A DNA stretch of 64,000 nt from Branchiostoma floridae (taxonomy: Eukaryota; Chordata; Leptocardii; Amphioxiformes; Branchiostomatidae), in NCBI RefSeq assembly GCF_000003815.2, contig NC_049981.1, forward strand, positions 11,129,478-11,193,477, written 5' to 3'. A program made the position numbers and the translations under genes. Shown here piece after piece: positions 32,732 through 39,714 of the stretch (within the stretch, counting starts at the first letter, position 1; each line of letters starts with the position of its first letter). Below the pieces are notes generated by a model. It saw nothing but the letters and a program-made list of their open reading frames with translations. It was not told the origin of the DNA and made no database searches.

Positions 32732-34186
32732 TTTTGCAAATGATCTTGGCCATTTCAGCCAGAATCCAGAGGTCTTGGGTTTGAAACCCCTTATTATCGA
32801 TGTTGTACCCTTAGCTAATGGCAAAGATACTTAACAAAACACAACTTTCCTTACTTCACTCAGGTGTAAATGAGTACTAAGCTTAAATGTTTTAGAGCCA
32901 CACATAGAGTGTATGCTTTCGGTGTGAGTGGTTCATATCATTACAGTTTGATTGTTGCAACTTTATTTTTTCAGGGTTGTAATAAAAAACACAACTGTTG
33001 CAGTTCCTAGGCCTTAAACATGCAAGAGCTACACTGTGGTCTTAAGTCTCAAGAAAACTGATTCAGTAATGTTTCTTCCCTACACAGGGAAGACATACTA
33101 CTACATGTGGCTACCTACGAACCACCAGTTGACTACAACACTCGTACCAGCTTCGATCTCAGGAGGATCGTAGAAGACCAGGTGTGGCTATAATAAGCAG
33201 TAGTGGAAATTTTTTAAAAATCCAACATTTCATAGCCAATGTGGAATATTTCCCTCTCTTGTTTTCATTTTTTCAAAAAGTGTTATCTGCATGTTGACCA
33301 TAGATGACTGCAAAATCTTCAGATTTACAGACTGATCACAATCTGTATGTATGGGTTATTCTGCCAGATTGCATATTCTACCTTCAGGCATTATCATGCA
33401 TATGTAGTGCTTCTCAGCAATGCCTCCTAGCACCAGAGAAGCAGTACTGCAGCCCCTTTGCGATATACATTGCTGATCAAAACCTGAAAACCATTGCACA
33501 CATCAAAGTGAGAGGACAGAAAAATTTAAGCTGGAGACAGCCCTGTATTACACCAATTTAATTCTCAGAATTTCCCTCTTCTATTTTTCCAAAAATAAAA
33601 ATTAATAACACCTACCATTCCATTCAGCAAATTTTCACCTTTGAATTACTTTGAAACCATTCAACAACTTTCCAACGTAGCAAATTGGCCTGAGTTATTA
33701 GTAAGTCTCTTACAATGTAGGTATTGCATTTATTGCAGTAAAATTTTCTTTCATCCGTGGACATCCATGTCAGGGTACTTTTGATCATGTTTGTTTGATT
33801 TTTTAAGCTGAAAACATGCACATTTTTCTTTCTGTTTTGTATTACTGGTAGCCCTGATCATTGCCACAGTCTTTTTGCATTTTTTTATGTTTTTTTAATG
33901 TTTCTGGAAAAAACATCATTAATTGTTTTTGCTATTAAAACAGTCTATTTAAAAACATNNNNNNNNNNNNNNNNNNNNNNNNNNNNNNNNNNNNNNNNNN
34001 NNNNNNNNNNNNNNNNNNNNNNNNNNNNNNNNNNNNNNNNNNNNNNNNNNNNNNNNNNTGGAAAGAGAAGAGAGGAAGGCTAAGAAACTTGGGAAGAAAC
34101 GAGCGGGACAAAGGATTAAAGCACAATTAATAGAAGAAAAACCAAGAAGGGATATCAAGATAAATTTTTTTTCTTTATCAGTATAA
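15709..34186 (+). CDS. TMEM232: TMEM232 orthologue, 15 coding exons spanning ~18.5 kb
   Basis: I assembled the gene by joining GT-AG exons whose phases agree: 15709-15845, 16358-16469, 17453-17558, 18195-18352, 18967-19066, 20949-21109, 21633-21745, 22222-22305, 22515-~23442, 24689-24816, 25541-25653, 26570-26751, 27796-28019, 33088-33181, and a 3' exon after the gap (34059-34186). The product is ~880 aa before the gap. It matches vertebrate TMEM232 along its length: ARKMLLRIRRRTGLK, HVNLPMAWSELAMLAQCKGK, HIPSLFFLAETTLYWL, WRWEVAYIFTEALGYVSLHG, EGLRTAVWGMLVRVQSQEQD, AHSLAEIYLPPL, and a Lys/Glu-rich C-terminus. The vertebrate protein is ~650 aa and is a sperm-flagellum/testis protein; its predicted membrane segments are weak, and this one looks mostly like an alpha-helical repeat protein. 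The extra length is an insertion in exon 9. A minus-strand LRR gene sits in intron 13. Confidence 0.85.
15870..15960 (-). repeat. tRNA-related SINE-like sequence in TMEM232 intron
   Basis: Minus-strand reading gives an A-box-like TTGGCATAACGGTTTAGCG and a B-box GAGGGTTCGAAACCC, ~50 bp apart, as in Pol III internal promoters of tRNA genes. The acceptor stem does not pair, so this is a tRNA-derived SINE head or decayed tRNA, not a functional tRNA. Confidence 0.55.
16358..16469 (+). CDS. TMEM232: TMEM232 coding exon 2 (residues 46-83)
   Basis: Encodes (R)NPLEVTEGFINQYNDATDY...ARKMLLRIR. Acceptor CTCTCTGTTCCAG, donor AGG|GTAAGG. The segment parallels vertebrate 'EFI..FN....KEKEELL.LARKI.LR'. Confidence 0.85.
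16550..16745 (+). repeat. Dispersed repeat copy in TMEM232 intron 2
   Basis: Contains GGTGTAGGTTTGGGCCCC, TTGGGAACTGCAAGGGC and CATATCTCAAGAAGGGGTTG. It parallels the segment at about 3870-4035, which has GCTGTAGGTTAAGAACCCC, TTGGAACTACAGGGGC and TAACTCAAGAAAAGGTTG in the same order. Class unknown. Confidence 0.5.
17268..17340. repeat. (GT)n microsatellite, TMEM232 intron 2
   Basis: About 70 bp of TG repeats with two TTTG interruptions near the 3' end. Confidence 0.97.
17453..17558 (+). CDS. TMEM232: TMEM232 coding exon 3 (residues 84-118)
   Basis: Encodes RRTGLKDGGVGDHVNLPMAW followed by SELAMLAQCKGKVQE. This is the most diagnostic block for the family (vertebrate '...GLK.....HV.LP.AW.E...LAQCKGE.Q'). 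Acceptor TGTGTCCACAG, donor GAAG|GTTAGT. Confidence 0.9.
18195..18352 (+). CDS. TMEM232: TMEM232 coding exon 4 (residues 119-171)
   Basis: Encodes ECLEVLITSLDQSPLSAHHI then PSLFFLAETTLYWLRTDAVN and ...AELKLLK. Acceptor TTGTATATTTCAG, donor CAAG|GTGGAG. Phase 1 in, 0 out. Confidence 0.88.
18395..18895. repeat. 37-bp minisatellite, TMEM232 intron 4
   Basis: About 13 diverged copies of a ~37-bp unit (CTGAATAACACACACTTTAC plus CATCCCTGTCCCTGGTG) between exons 4 and 5. The same unit forms a second array in intron 5 (19995-20935). Confidence 0.93.
18967..19066 (+). CDS. TMEM232: TMEM232 coding exon 5 (residues 172-204)
   Basis: Encodes MGQLTFTRLLYHHLVGHLEG then QAEFKNRLVTYLDG; parallels the vertebrate '..LRLF...LHGHLE.FK..L' helix. 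Acceptor TACCTCCCCAG, donor GATG|GTAGGG. The exon is flanked on both sides by the same 37-bp minisatellite. Confidence 0.85.
19995..20935. repeat. 37-bp minisatellite, TMEM232 intron 5
   Basis: About 25 copies of the same CTGAATAACACACACTTTAC... unit as the array in intron 4, more homogeneous here. It stops within ~15 bp of the exon 6 acceptor (CCCGCTGTAG), so it runs through the usual polypyrimidine and branch-point region. Confidence 0.95.
20949..21109 (+). CDS. TMEM232: TMEM232 coding exon 6 (residues 205-258)
   Basis: Encodes GFSECQEAYSPYPGAHLALR then FISEVGRIIIGRH...TPDVRNK. Vertebrate equivalent has a Tyr-x-x-Tyr-Pro then a helix with 'ASEIIGKREL'. Acceptor CGCTGTAG is short in pyrimidines; donor CAAG|GTTAGT. 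Confidence 0.82.
21178..21330 (-). repeat. 5S-rRNA-derived SINE-like sequence in TMEM232 intron 6
   Basis: On the minus strand 21241-21313 reads GGAAGTTAAGCA...AGTACTTGGATGGTAGACCA...GGATGCCCGAC. This closely follows the 3' half of eukaryotic 5S rRNA (GGAAGCTAAGCA, AGTACTTGGATGGGAGACC), including the Pol III box C region. After it comes GTCTTTCGGAAGGGACGTAA, a conserved body motif; a similar CCTTTCGGAAGGGCACGTTA is present at ~43604-43623. A 5S-headed SINE (SINE3 type) explains both; not a functional 5S gene because the 5' half is missing. Confidence 0.7.
21633..21745 (+). CDS. TMEM232: TMEM232 coding exon 7 (residues 259-295)
   Basis: Encodes TPLPHALTREQTFASTVATS then GGVHDVSPTLWHALDVW(R). 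The LWH...W motif matches the vertebrate 'HLLWHCVAAW'. Acceptor TTTCCATCTGCAG, donor GGAG|GTTTGT. Confidence 0.82.
22222..22305 (+). CDS. TMEM232: TMEM232 coding exon 8 (residues 296-323)
   Basis: Encodes (R)CVNNNSRGLKQALHGLAECG...ANES(W); parallels vertebrate 'SCVQNNSPQLNNVLEHL'. Acceptor TTTTGTTTCAG, donor GTTG|GTGAGT; 84 bp, phase 2 in and out. Confidence 0.85.
22365..22450 (+). repeat. tRNA-related SINE-like sequence in TMEM232 intron 8
   Basis: A-box-like TGGTAGCCATGTGGTTTTAG and B-box-like GAGGTTGAATTCC in tRNA spacing on the + strand, lying between exons 8 and 9. No full cloverleaf. Confidence 0.45.
22515..23442 (+). CDS. TMEM232: TMEM232 coding exon 9 with long disordered insertion; 3' end uncertain
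   Basis: Acceptor GCTTTCTCCAG. It starts (W)LDGVCAINIVAEAARQNIRA, matching vertebrate 'CWLDSVLALLVLGEAA'. It then runs into a Ser/Thr/Glu/Asp-rich, Arg-patch-containing stretch (RRRRRRSRRG, TTDSDLEPGEDSEIEPTEDN) that has no vertebrate counterpart known to me. Exon 10 needs a phase-0 donor. Candidates are GAC|GTGAGC (exon end 22815, good donor, shorter protein) and CCT|GTGAAT (end 23442, weaker). I favour a later end because the intervening ~200 codons look protein-like. The open frame ends at 23649; its last ~60 codons look intronic. Confidence 0.65.
23880..23950 (+). promoter_or_regulatory. Possible internal promoter in TMEM232 intron 9
   Basis: TGACGTAA (CRE-like, 23895-23902) lies 37 bp before AAAATGGCGGC (YY1-like, 23939-23949), the same ATGGCGGC element as in the main candidate promoter. 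Weak, motif-only evidence. Confidence 0.25.
24689..24816 (+). CDS. TMEM232: TMEM232 coding exon 10
   Basis: Encodes LPEVPGIAGWRWEVAYIFTE then ALGYVSLHGITSQIQKLALV and GI(K). It matches vertebrate 'FSWAWNVVYIYT.......YA..SDLRKTALIG'. Acceptor CCATAAACAACAG is pyrimidine-poor; donor TCAA|GTAAGT is strong. A long hairpin begins 14 bp past the donor. Confidence 0.85.
24831..25010. repeat. ~80-bp-arm fold-back element next to exon 10 donor
   Basis: Left arm ~24831-24910 (TCTCTACCAGATTCCGGGTC...) and right arm ~24936-25010 are near-perfect reverse complements, with only ~25 bp of loop. It would form a long stable hairpin in TMEM232 pre-mRNA immediately after the splice donor at 24817. MITE-type element. 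Confidence 0.85.
25541..25653 (+). CDS. TMEM232: TMEM232 coding exon 11
   Basis: Encodes (K)NPADLVPPDYNSACTESAGL then LDLAEFNPQYEVEEEAV. Acceptor TTTTTTTTTTGACAACTCAG, donor GTCG|GTAAGA. Phases fit both neighbours (2 in, 1 out). Confidence 0.85.
25742..26300. repeat. Irregular TTCTTTGGAA minisatellite, TMEM232 intron 11
   Basis: Diverged copies of a ~30-60-bp unit built around CATGTTCTTTGGAATGTGTG and GTTCTTTGGAACAC. Frames on both strands are open across it only because of the repeat. Confidence 0.75.
26570..26751 (+). CDS. TMEM232: TMEM232 coding exon 12
   Basis: Encodes ELPDWMWRVRYGAVQSLVKV, GRCCQADKTKEGLRTAVWGM and LVRVQSQEQDIRVMEAFKVG(Q). Matches vertebrate 'VVWTGYYGLVYNLVKI......DGLRNMIWQTLQ'. 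Acceptor ATCTGGATCTAG, donor GCAG|GTCAGG. Confidence 0.9.
27001..27459. repeat. MITE with a second MITE nested inside (TMEM232 intron 12)
   Basis: The outer ends are ATACTGTAAA.TTTGCATTT (27001 on) and the inverse AATTTCTGCATTTACAGTAT (about 27440-27459). A second element lies inside, bounded by a perfect 16-bp inverted repeat AACCCTTAAACTGCCA (27083-27098 and 27305-27320; 238 bp in all). The two sets of ends are unrelated, so a later insertion into an older MITE is the simplest reading. Confidence 0.75.
27796..28019 (+). CDS. TMEM232: TMEM232 coding exon 13
   Basis: Encodes VEAEVETSQHKESLPRSSTI then FAKMAHSLAEIYLPPLAAES and a Pro/Arg-rich tail. The block ..AHSLAEIYLPPL corresponds to vertebrate 'IANTLSKLFFPPI'. 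Acceptor TTCTTTCTCTCAG, donor TGAG|GTAACA. Confidence 0.85.
29014..29019 (-). terminator. Candidate polyadenylation signal (ATTAAA) for the LRR gene
   Basis: TTTAAT on the + strand, ~495 bp past the LRR stop. If used, the 3' UTR would contain the whole 45-bp minisatellite. Confidence 0.3.
29090..29860. repeat. 45-bp minisatellite overlapping the LRR gene 3' end
   Basis: About 17 copies of a unit beginning CTGAAGCTGTGGCCCTGGGT. From ~29147 to ~29395 six copies are nearly identical (each ending with ...GTCAGTGTTCTGTGG). From ~29400 to 29860 the copies are diverged (ending GTCACTGCACAAGG), and those from 29517 on encode the LRR protein's cytoplasmic tail on the minus strand. A 290-codon plus-strand frame across the array is open because 45 is divisible by 3; I do not treat it as a gene. 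Confidence 0.92.
29514..31898 (-). CDS. LRR single-pass transmembrane receptor-like protein
   Basis: Two coding parts, 31457-31898 and 29514-30838, are joined by donor CTAG|GTAAGT and acceptor GACTTTCCAG. Together they give 589 codons in frame. The ATG at 31898 starts a plausible signal peptide (MAGSKDVLLILHVLLSNHLH VVLG). Order: Cys-rich LRR N-cap (~27-75); about 5-6 leucine-rich repeats (e.g. LPLMQHLYLDDNRISRL, LTSLTFLILDKNAISFI, LPLLALLSLGQNRLRSV); LRR C-cap with CDTNLTWLICNLP and CTAPAKLKG; a Thr/Ser-rich stalk with N-glycosylation sites; a membrane segment at ~383-407; and a ~180-residue tail. The tail holds PYAVVYFD and then tandem 15-residue repeats of the form EDPGPQLQP(Y/H/C)AVT. Surface receptor or adhesion role inferred; ligand unknown. 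The gene lies inside TMEM232 intron 13, antisense to it. Confidence 0.8.
32690..32730. repeat. (GT)n microsatellite
   Basis: About 40 bp of TG repeats immediately before a SINE-like sequence, TMEM232 intron 13. Confidence 0.95.
32742..32945 (+). repeat. tRNA-related SINE-like element
   Basis: CCAGAGGTCTTGGGTTTGAAACCCC (in two pieces: CCAGAGGTCTTGGG, TTTGAAACCCC) is a B-box. The tail that follows, CCCTTAGCTAATGGCAAAGA then ACTTCACTCAGGTGTAAATG, resembles the body found in many animal tRNA SINEs (CCTTGGGCAAGGCACTT..., ...CACTCAGGTGTAAATGGGTA; recalled, not searched). Confidence 0.5.
33088..33181 (+). CDS. TMEM232: TMEM232 coding exon 14
   Basis: Encodes (R)EDILLHVATYEPPVDYNTRT then SFDLRRIVEDQ. 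Corresponds to vertebrate '[34 protein letters not shown]'. Acceptor TTCCCTACACAG, donor CCAG|GTGTGG. Confidence 0.8.
33959..34058. other. Assembly gap (100 N)
   Basis: Exactly 100 Ns, a conventional gap size. It hides the start of the last TMEM232 exon, including its acceptor site. Confidence 1.
34059..34186 (+). CDS. TMEM232: TMEM232 last coding exon, 5' part lost in gap
   Basis: From the gap edge the frame reads EREERKAKKLGKKRAGQRIK then AQLIEEKPRRDIKINFFSLS V, stop TAA at 34184-34186. The Lys/Arg/Glu-rich helix agrees with the end of vertebrate TMEM232. An alternative is that the coding exon stops earlier and the last residues are intronic (AAATTTTTTTTCTTTATCAG looks like an acceptor). 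Confidence 0.6.
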
Positions 34187-34436
34187 TATGATTACTGATG
34201 ATATTTGCTAATGTACAGCAGTGTCTTAACGAAGAGTTTGAATCGCACAAATATAATCCATACTAAATTGCACATTGTCTCATTGTGTGGCTGATGTTAG
34301 ATTAGAATCTATGGGGTTGTATATATGATTTTGTCATCCTAGACTGCACATTCAATACATATGGGTGTTCCAGACTGGGTGATGACTAGGATGGGGTTCT
34401 AGTGCTATCATATGGGCTTTCATAACCATATAGAAC

Positions 34437-34442
34437 AATAAA
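34437..34442 (+). terminator. TMEM232: Polyadenylation signal AATAAA, TMEM232
   Basis: First AATAAA after the stop, 250 bp downstream, in an AT-rich context. Confidence 0.5.
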
Positions 34443-37429
34443 GAAAAAATTGTGTATGCTGAGTGCGCGGCTGTCAAAAATTTGCTGTATTCGGATGTAG
34501 GAATTTCCGTTGTTTCAACTGTCTGTTTGAAGACGACAAAATCTCAACTTCTGGTGCATTTCGCATCAAAACTTGTGTTTTCACAGGTGGTTGTCACATA
34601 AAAAAAGAACACAATATATTCAGCATCACCCTTGGTCCCAGCCCTCCTGGGTGTCGGATCGCCCTCCACCCTTCAGCAATCCTAACCCTGGTCAGGCTGG
34701 CACCATGTAGATTTTGTATCTATATCATATATGTTTATGTATGTCCATCACAACACCTGTGTTTATGCCAGGCTGATTCTAATGCAATTTCCTGTTGCAC
34801 CTTTACCAAGCTTTGCTTGCAGTGAAGACTGCTGAGCCCTCCTCTTGAGGCGGATTTGGCAGATACGGCCTGTAAACTTTAGCTCTCTGAAGTAGCCATT
34901 GGGCACCCCAATCTGTATTGGGTATGGAGTTAAAGCAGCAGGGAGACGGTTTATACCTCCCCTGCCCTGGATTTGGACTGATCATGTGAGGGTTTGCAAA
35001 TCTGGAAATCGCTTAGACATCCAGGTCTTCTTTAGTAAAATTGTCTACACATACAAACATAAACACACACACAGATGCTCGCACACAAACACATAGTATT
35101 ACACACAAACACATGCACAGATACACGCACATAAACACACACACACACACACAAACACAGATACACACACACACCCCAAAACATGACATCATTTCAAGAA
35201 GCACAGTCTCTTGATTCATTTAGGGAGATGCCTATGCTTGAACGTGCCAGTCGTCGGGAGTCATTGCAAATCACTTTAAAAGTATGTCACCCCTAGCCCA
35301 GGCTTCAACACTTTCCGTGATTGATAAGATTTAGGCAGTCTGAATTAGAGCTGTCCTCAAAATCCCGATAGATAGCAGTATATCCCTTTGACAGCAACTA
35401 AAACAACAAACGGGGAAAGGTTTTGATCGACTTTTGGACGAATTCCTAACCACCACGAGTACTAGGTTACACACATGTCTACAAGTTCAGTGTCAGGGTT
35501 AAGATCAACCAACAACTTTTTGTTCCCGGCAGAAGTTGTTTATTTTAGTCTGATGTCGCTTAAGCTTTTCTTGGCCCAGCAAGTTGTCCACTTGTTAACA
35601 CGTGCTTGCCCCTAGAAACATAAATAAAACCCAGGTTCCACATTTAACCTGTTGTGTGTGTGTTACAGACGATATAAGATATCGCTATCCACATAAGTGT
35701 GTGATGTTTTTGTTTTCTTTTCCTTGAAAGAACCGTTTCCTCAGGGGGTGGTAATAGTCTTGAGACGTTGAGGTTATAAAGTTGTCACTCCCAAGTTCAT
35801 CTAGGCGGCATGGCCTCTCAGAGGTGCCGCTAAGTATAACTCATTCTATATCTGTGTACTAGTGACTGACTATCCGTCATTGTCATTGTATCGGGTTTGG
35901 GGCTGTTTCTATTCCCTTTGTAGATGAAGAATCTTTGAACTGCATTTTTCAACACAAAGAATAAGAGTTACATACTAGTCATAGTAAAATGGTCAACTGC
36001 AGGGCGCCAATCTTTGTCAAAGATTGAATCCATCGCTTCTATGACATCACATTAAAAAGTGAACTGATCAGCAAATAGACTGTAACGTCCCCCGTCTCTA
36101 TTTTTGTTCTGAAGGCGTACATGTTCGGTCTTTGTCCTGAGACGTTGAGAGAGAAAAACCTCCCCATATCTGCTTGGAGATTAAACGTTGACTAACTAAA
36201 ATAAAATGTAACCCCCTTGGATTTTTACATCCATTTGGGGGCTATCTAAAAATGTTGAAAATCAATCATTGCACGTTTGACATTTTGTCTGACGATAGAA
36301 TCGAGTTAATCCGCTCTGGTGGAAGTCACAGCGGCGACATAACAAACAAGTCGGGCCACAGCAAGTAAATTCTGTGGATAACATCCTCTGCAGACTCCAA
36401 CTTTAATATGGTAGGGCGAAAAAACAAGATGGGTAAAAAAAGATCCTTAGAAATAGACACCATATCGTTACAACAAGAATTATAGTGACTACCGTGTATC
36501 ACAGCCAACAAGTGTCTCTGTTCCTGTCTTCAAGGATTGCACAAATTGATACTTGTGTGTTAGACAATTATCAATTCAGTGACAAAGTTGGAAACCACGC
36601 TCAAGGCTACCTAATAGGTACCACTTTTACAACTATCAAACTAGTTCAAACATCTACAACTACAGTCATCGCTACGTCAGGAGTGTCACTTATACAGGAC
36701 AATCAATGCTAGAACACGGCACATTTTTCCCATTCTAGTATTTTCTCGTCATGTCGACAGTATGCTGAAGGAAAAATAAATCTTGTTTTTAGAATTAGGT
36801 GAAAATGAATGAGCTTGCTGATGTCGTCCATAAACTTTACCTACCGCGGCCTTAAATACGTTGTCAGGAAAGCGTCGAGACTTGTCTGGACGCCTTGATC
36901 CATTCTTCCCGCGAGAAGATGATATCGTGACTTGTCTCGGTGTCTTGCGTATTTCTCCCCCGCGACACGGACCGATCAGAGGCAGCGGTGTCTGACGATT
37001 GGCGGTGGGCAGACTTTGGGGACCCGCAGCGGTAGGTGGCTTGTGACTGAGACATCAATGACAAACTGTCGTCTTTTCTTCCTTGCCTCAGTTCTAGTCA
37101 AAACAATCAACCTTGGCCTGTCTTCCCTACACCTATCCACATACCAAATATCATCGCAATCCATCATGAGGTTCTTGAGGTATGCTGAATACAAATATCG
37201 CACACAGACACACCCAAAACAATATCTCCATTTTTCATGGAGATTACGAGATGTGAGTGTTTAAAGTTTAAGCCCCTCTAACCCCAATCAGAGGTAGCAG
37301 ACTTCATCCCCTTCCCATACTGCTTTGAGACCATACCATTTCAGCAAAGACAAGCACTGAGTATTTTTAGCAATGCCGTGTTTTAGGCACATTAGGGCTT
37401 ACAAACGTGCAAATACACGCACAGACTTG
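34443..37429. other. Gene-poor region with CA-rich tract
   Basis: No supported gene. It contains an impure CA repeat (~35045-35175), a copy of the CCAAGCAGAT family (~36170), a GC-rich block with an open minus-strand frame (36864-37055, possible exon, not recognised) and a reversed dispersed-repeat copy (37090-37210). Confidence 0.5.
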
Positions 37430-38215
37430 ACCTTTCAAAATTATTTTCTTCGGGACTTCAGTCCCTTTCGAATTCGCTTCTCCGGGTCTCCTTGGTCCGT
37501 CTTGAATTACTTTCTTGATATCATTGAAAAAGTCTCTTGATAGGAAGTTGTTTGCTGAATGAAGAATTAACCTCTAACCACAACCCAACATTTAATTTTT
37601 GAAAGGGTCTTGTAATAGGCTAACCTTGACATCATTGGAAAGGTCTCCTGATAGAAAGTTGTTTGCTGAAAACCGCGTTCAGATCTGGTGCTTTATTAGT
37701 GAGATATGAGTGTTGAAAGTTTAAGACCCTCTAACTACAAGTAAACATACTGTCAGCCAAAAAATAGGGTTCGTGAAACGTGTCTGGGAATAGCCCAACC
37801 TTGGTATCATTGGAAAGGTTTCTTAGTAGGAAGTTGTTTACTGAAAACCACGTTCAGATCTAATGCTTTGTTGGCGAGATATAAGTGTTTTATGTTTAAA
37901 GTTAAGGGAAACCATGCTATCATGGAAAAGGTCGCGATTGCTTAGTAGGGAATTCTATACTGAAATCCATATTTAGATTGTGTGCGTGGCTGGCGAGTAA
38001 TGGGTGTGTAAAATTAACCACATCTGAACGCAACTTAAATTTAGTATTTTTGAAAAGTGTTTTGAATAGGCAAACCATGCTATCATTAAAAATGTGTCTT
38101 AGTAGGTAGGGAATTGTGTACTGAAATCCGTTTTCAGATTGCGCGCGTGGTTGGCGAGTTATGGGTGTTTGAAGTTAATGTTAACCGCAACTTAAAATTT
38201 AGATTTTACAAAAGT

Positions 38216-39700
38216 AAAAGCACCCGATTTTGAAACGGTTTTCAGATTTCATCTAGTTACCAAGAGACCTTTCCAACGATACCAAGTTTGACCCACTAGA
38301 ACCCGTTCTTAACCATGTTGCCATAGGGCACTACCCTAACCCTAACGTTAACCCTAACCCTAACCCTAGCGGTTAGTGCTGAAGTCATATCTCGGGAAGT
38401 AAGCACCCGATTTCAAAACGGTTTGCAGTTTACAAATCTGTACAAACATACCTTCAAATGATACGAACTTTGACCGGCTAGAGTACACTCTTAGCCAAGC
38501 TGCTTCTAAGCACTACCCTAACCCTAACCCTAACCCTAGCGGTTGGTGCTGAAGTCAAATACCGGGAAGTAAGCACCCGATTTCAAAACGGTTTGCAGTT
38601 TACAAATCTGTACAAACATACCTTCAAATGATACGAACTTTGACCGCCTAAAATACACTCTTAGCAATGTTGCCTCTAAGCACTACCCTAACCCTAACCC
38701 TAACCCTAGCGGTTAGTGCTGAAGTCAAATACCGGGAAGTAAGCACCCGATTTCAAAACGTTTGCAGATTACAAATCTGTACCAACATACCTTTGTAATG
38801 ATACCAAGTTTGACCGCCTAGAATACACTCTTAGCAATGTTGCCTCTAAGCACTACCCTAACCCTAGTGGTTAGTGCTTAAGTCATATCTCGGCAAGTAA
38901 GCACCCGATTTCATAACGGTTTGCAGATTACAAATCTGTACCAACATACCTTTGTAATGATACCAAGTTTGACCGCCTAGAATACACTCTTAGCAATGTT
39001 GCCTCTAAGCACTACCCTAACCCTAACCCTAACCCTAACCCTAGCGGTTAGTGCTTAAGTCATATCTCGGCAAGTAAGCACCCGATTTCAAAACGGTTTG
39101 CAGATTCACAAATCTGTACCAACATGCCATTGTAATGATACCAAGTTTGACCGCCTAGAATACACTCTTAGCAATGTTGCCTCTAAGCACTACCCTAACC
39201 CTAATCCTAACCCTAGCGGTTAGTGCTTAAGTCATATCTCGGCAAGTAAGCACCCGATTTCAAAACGGTTTGCAGATTACAAATCTGTACCAACATACCT
39301 TTGTAATAATACCAAGTTTGACCGCCTAGAATACACTCTTAGCAATGTTGCCTCTAAGCACTACCCTAACTCTAACCTTAACCCTAACCCTAGTGGTTAG
39401 TGCTGACGTAATATCTCGGGAAGTAAGCACCCGATTTCAAGACGGTTTGCAGTTTACAAATTTGTACCAACATACCTTTTTAATGATACCAGCTTTGACC
39501 GGTTAGAATACACTTGTAGCCATGCTGCCTCTAAGCACTACCCTAACTCTAACCTTAACCCTAACCCTAGTGGTTAGTGCTGAAGTCATATCTCGGAAGT
39601 AAGCATCCGATCTGAAAACGGTTTGCAGTTTACAAATTTGTACCAACATACCTTTTTAAAAACACCAAGTTTGACCGGGTATGGCCATGTTGCCTCTAAG
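38216..39700. repeat. Satellite block, reverse orientation, with CCCTAA arrays
   Basis: About eight units of ~170-180 bp. Each has AAGCACTACCCTAACCC at one side of the telomeric array and CTAGCGGTTAGTGCT at the other, so AGCACTA/TAGTGCT brackets the array as an inverted repeat. 38330-38370 is the first telomeric array. Confidence 0.85.
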
Positions 39701-39714
39701 CACTACAATAACCT

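Larger units (their letters stand above)
28020..33087 (+). other. Large TMEM232 intron 13 hosting an antisense LRR gene
   Basis: 5.07 kb intron. 28020-29010 is AT-rich with no features seen. 29014-31898 carries the minus-strand LRR gene. 32100-33080 has (ATTC)n at ~32345, (GT)n at 32690-32730 and a SINE at ~32742-32945. Confidence 0.7.

Noticed and set aside
36864-37064. Possible minus-strand exon in a GC-rich block
   Set aside because: Two frames look partly protein-like but no acceptor/donor pair gives a consistent exon, and it adjoins a dispersed repeat.
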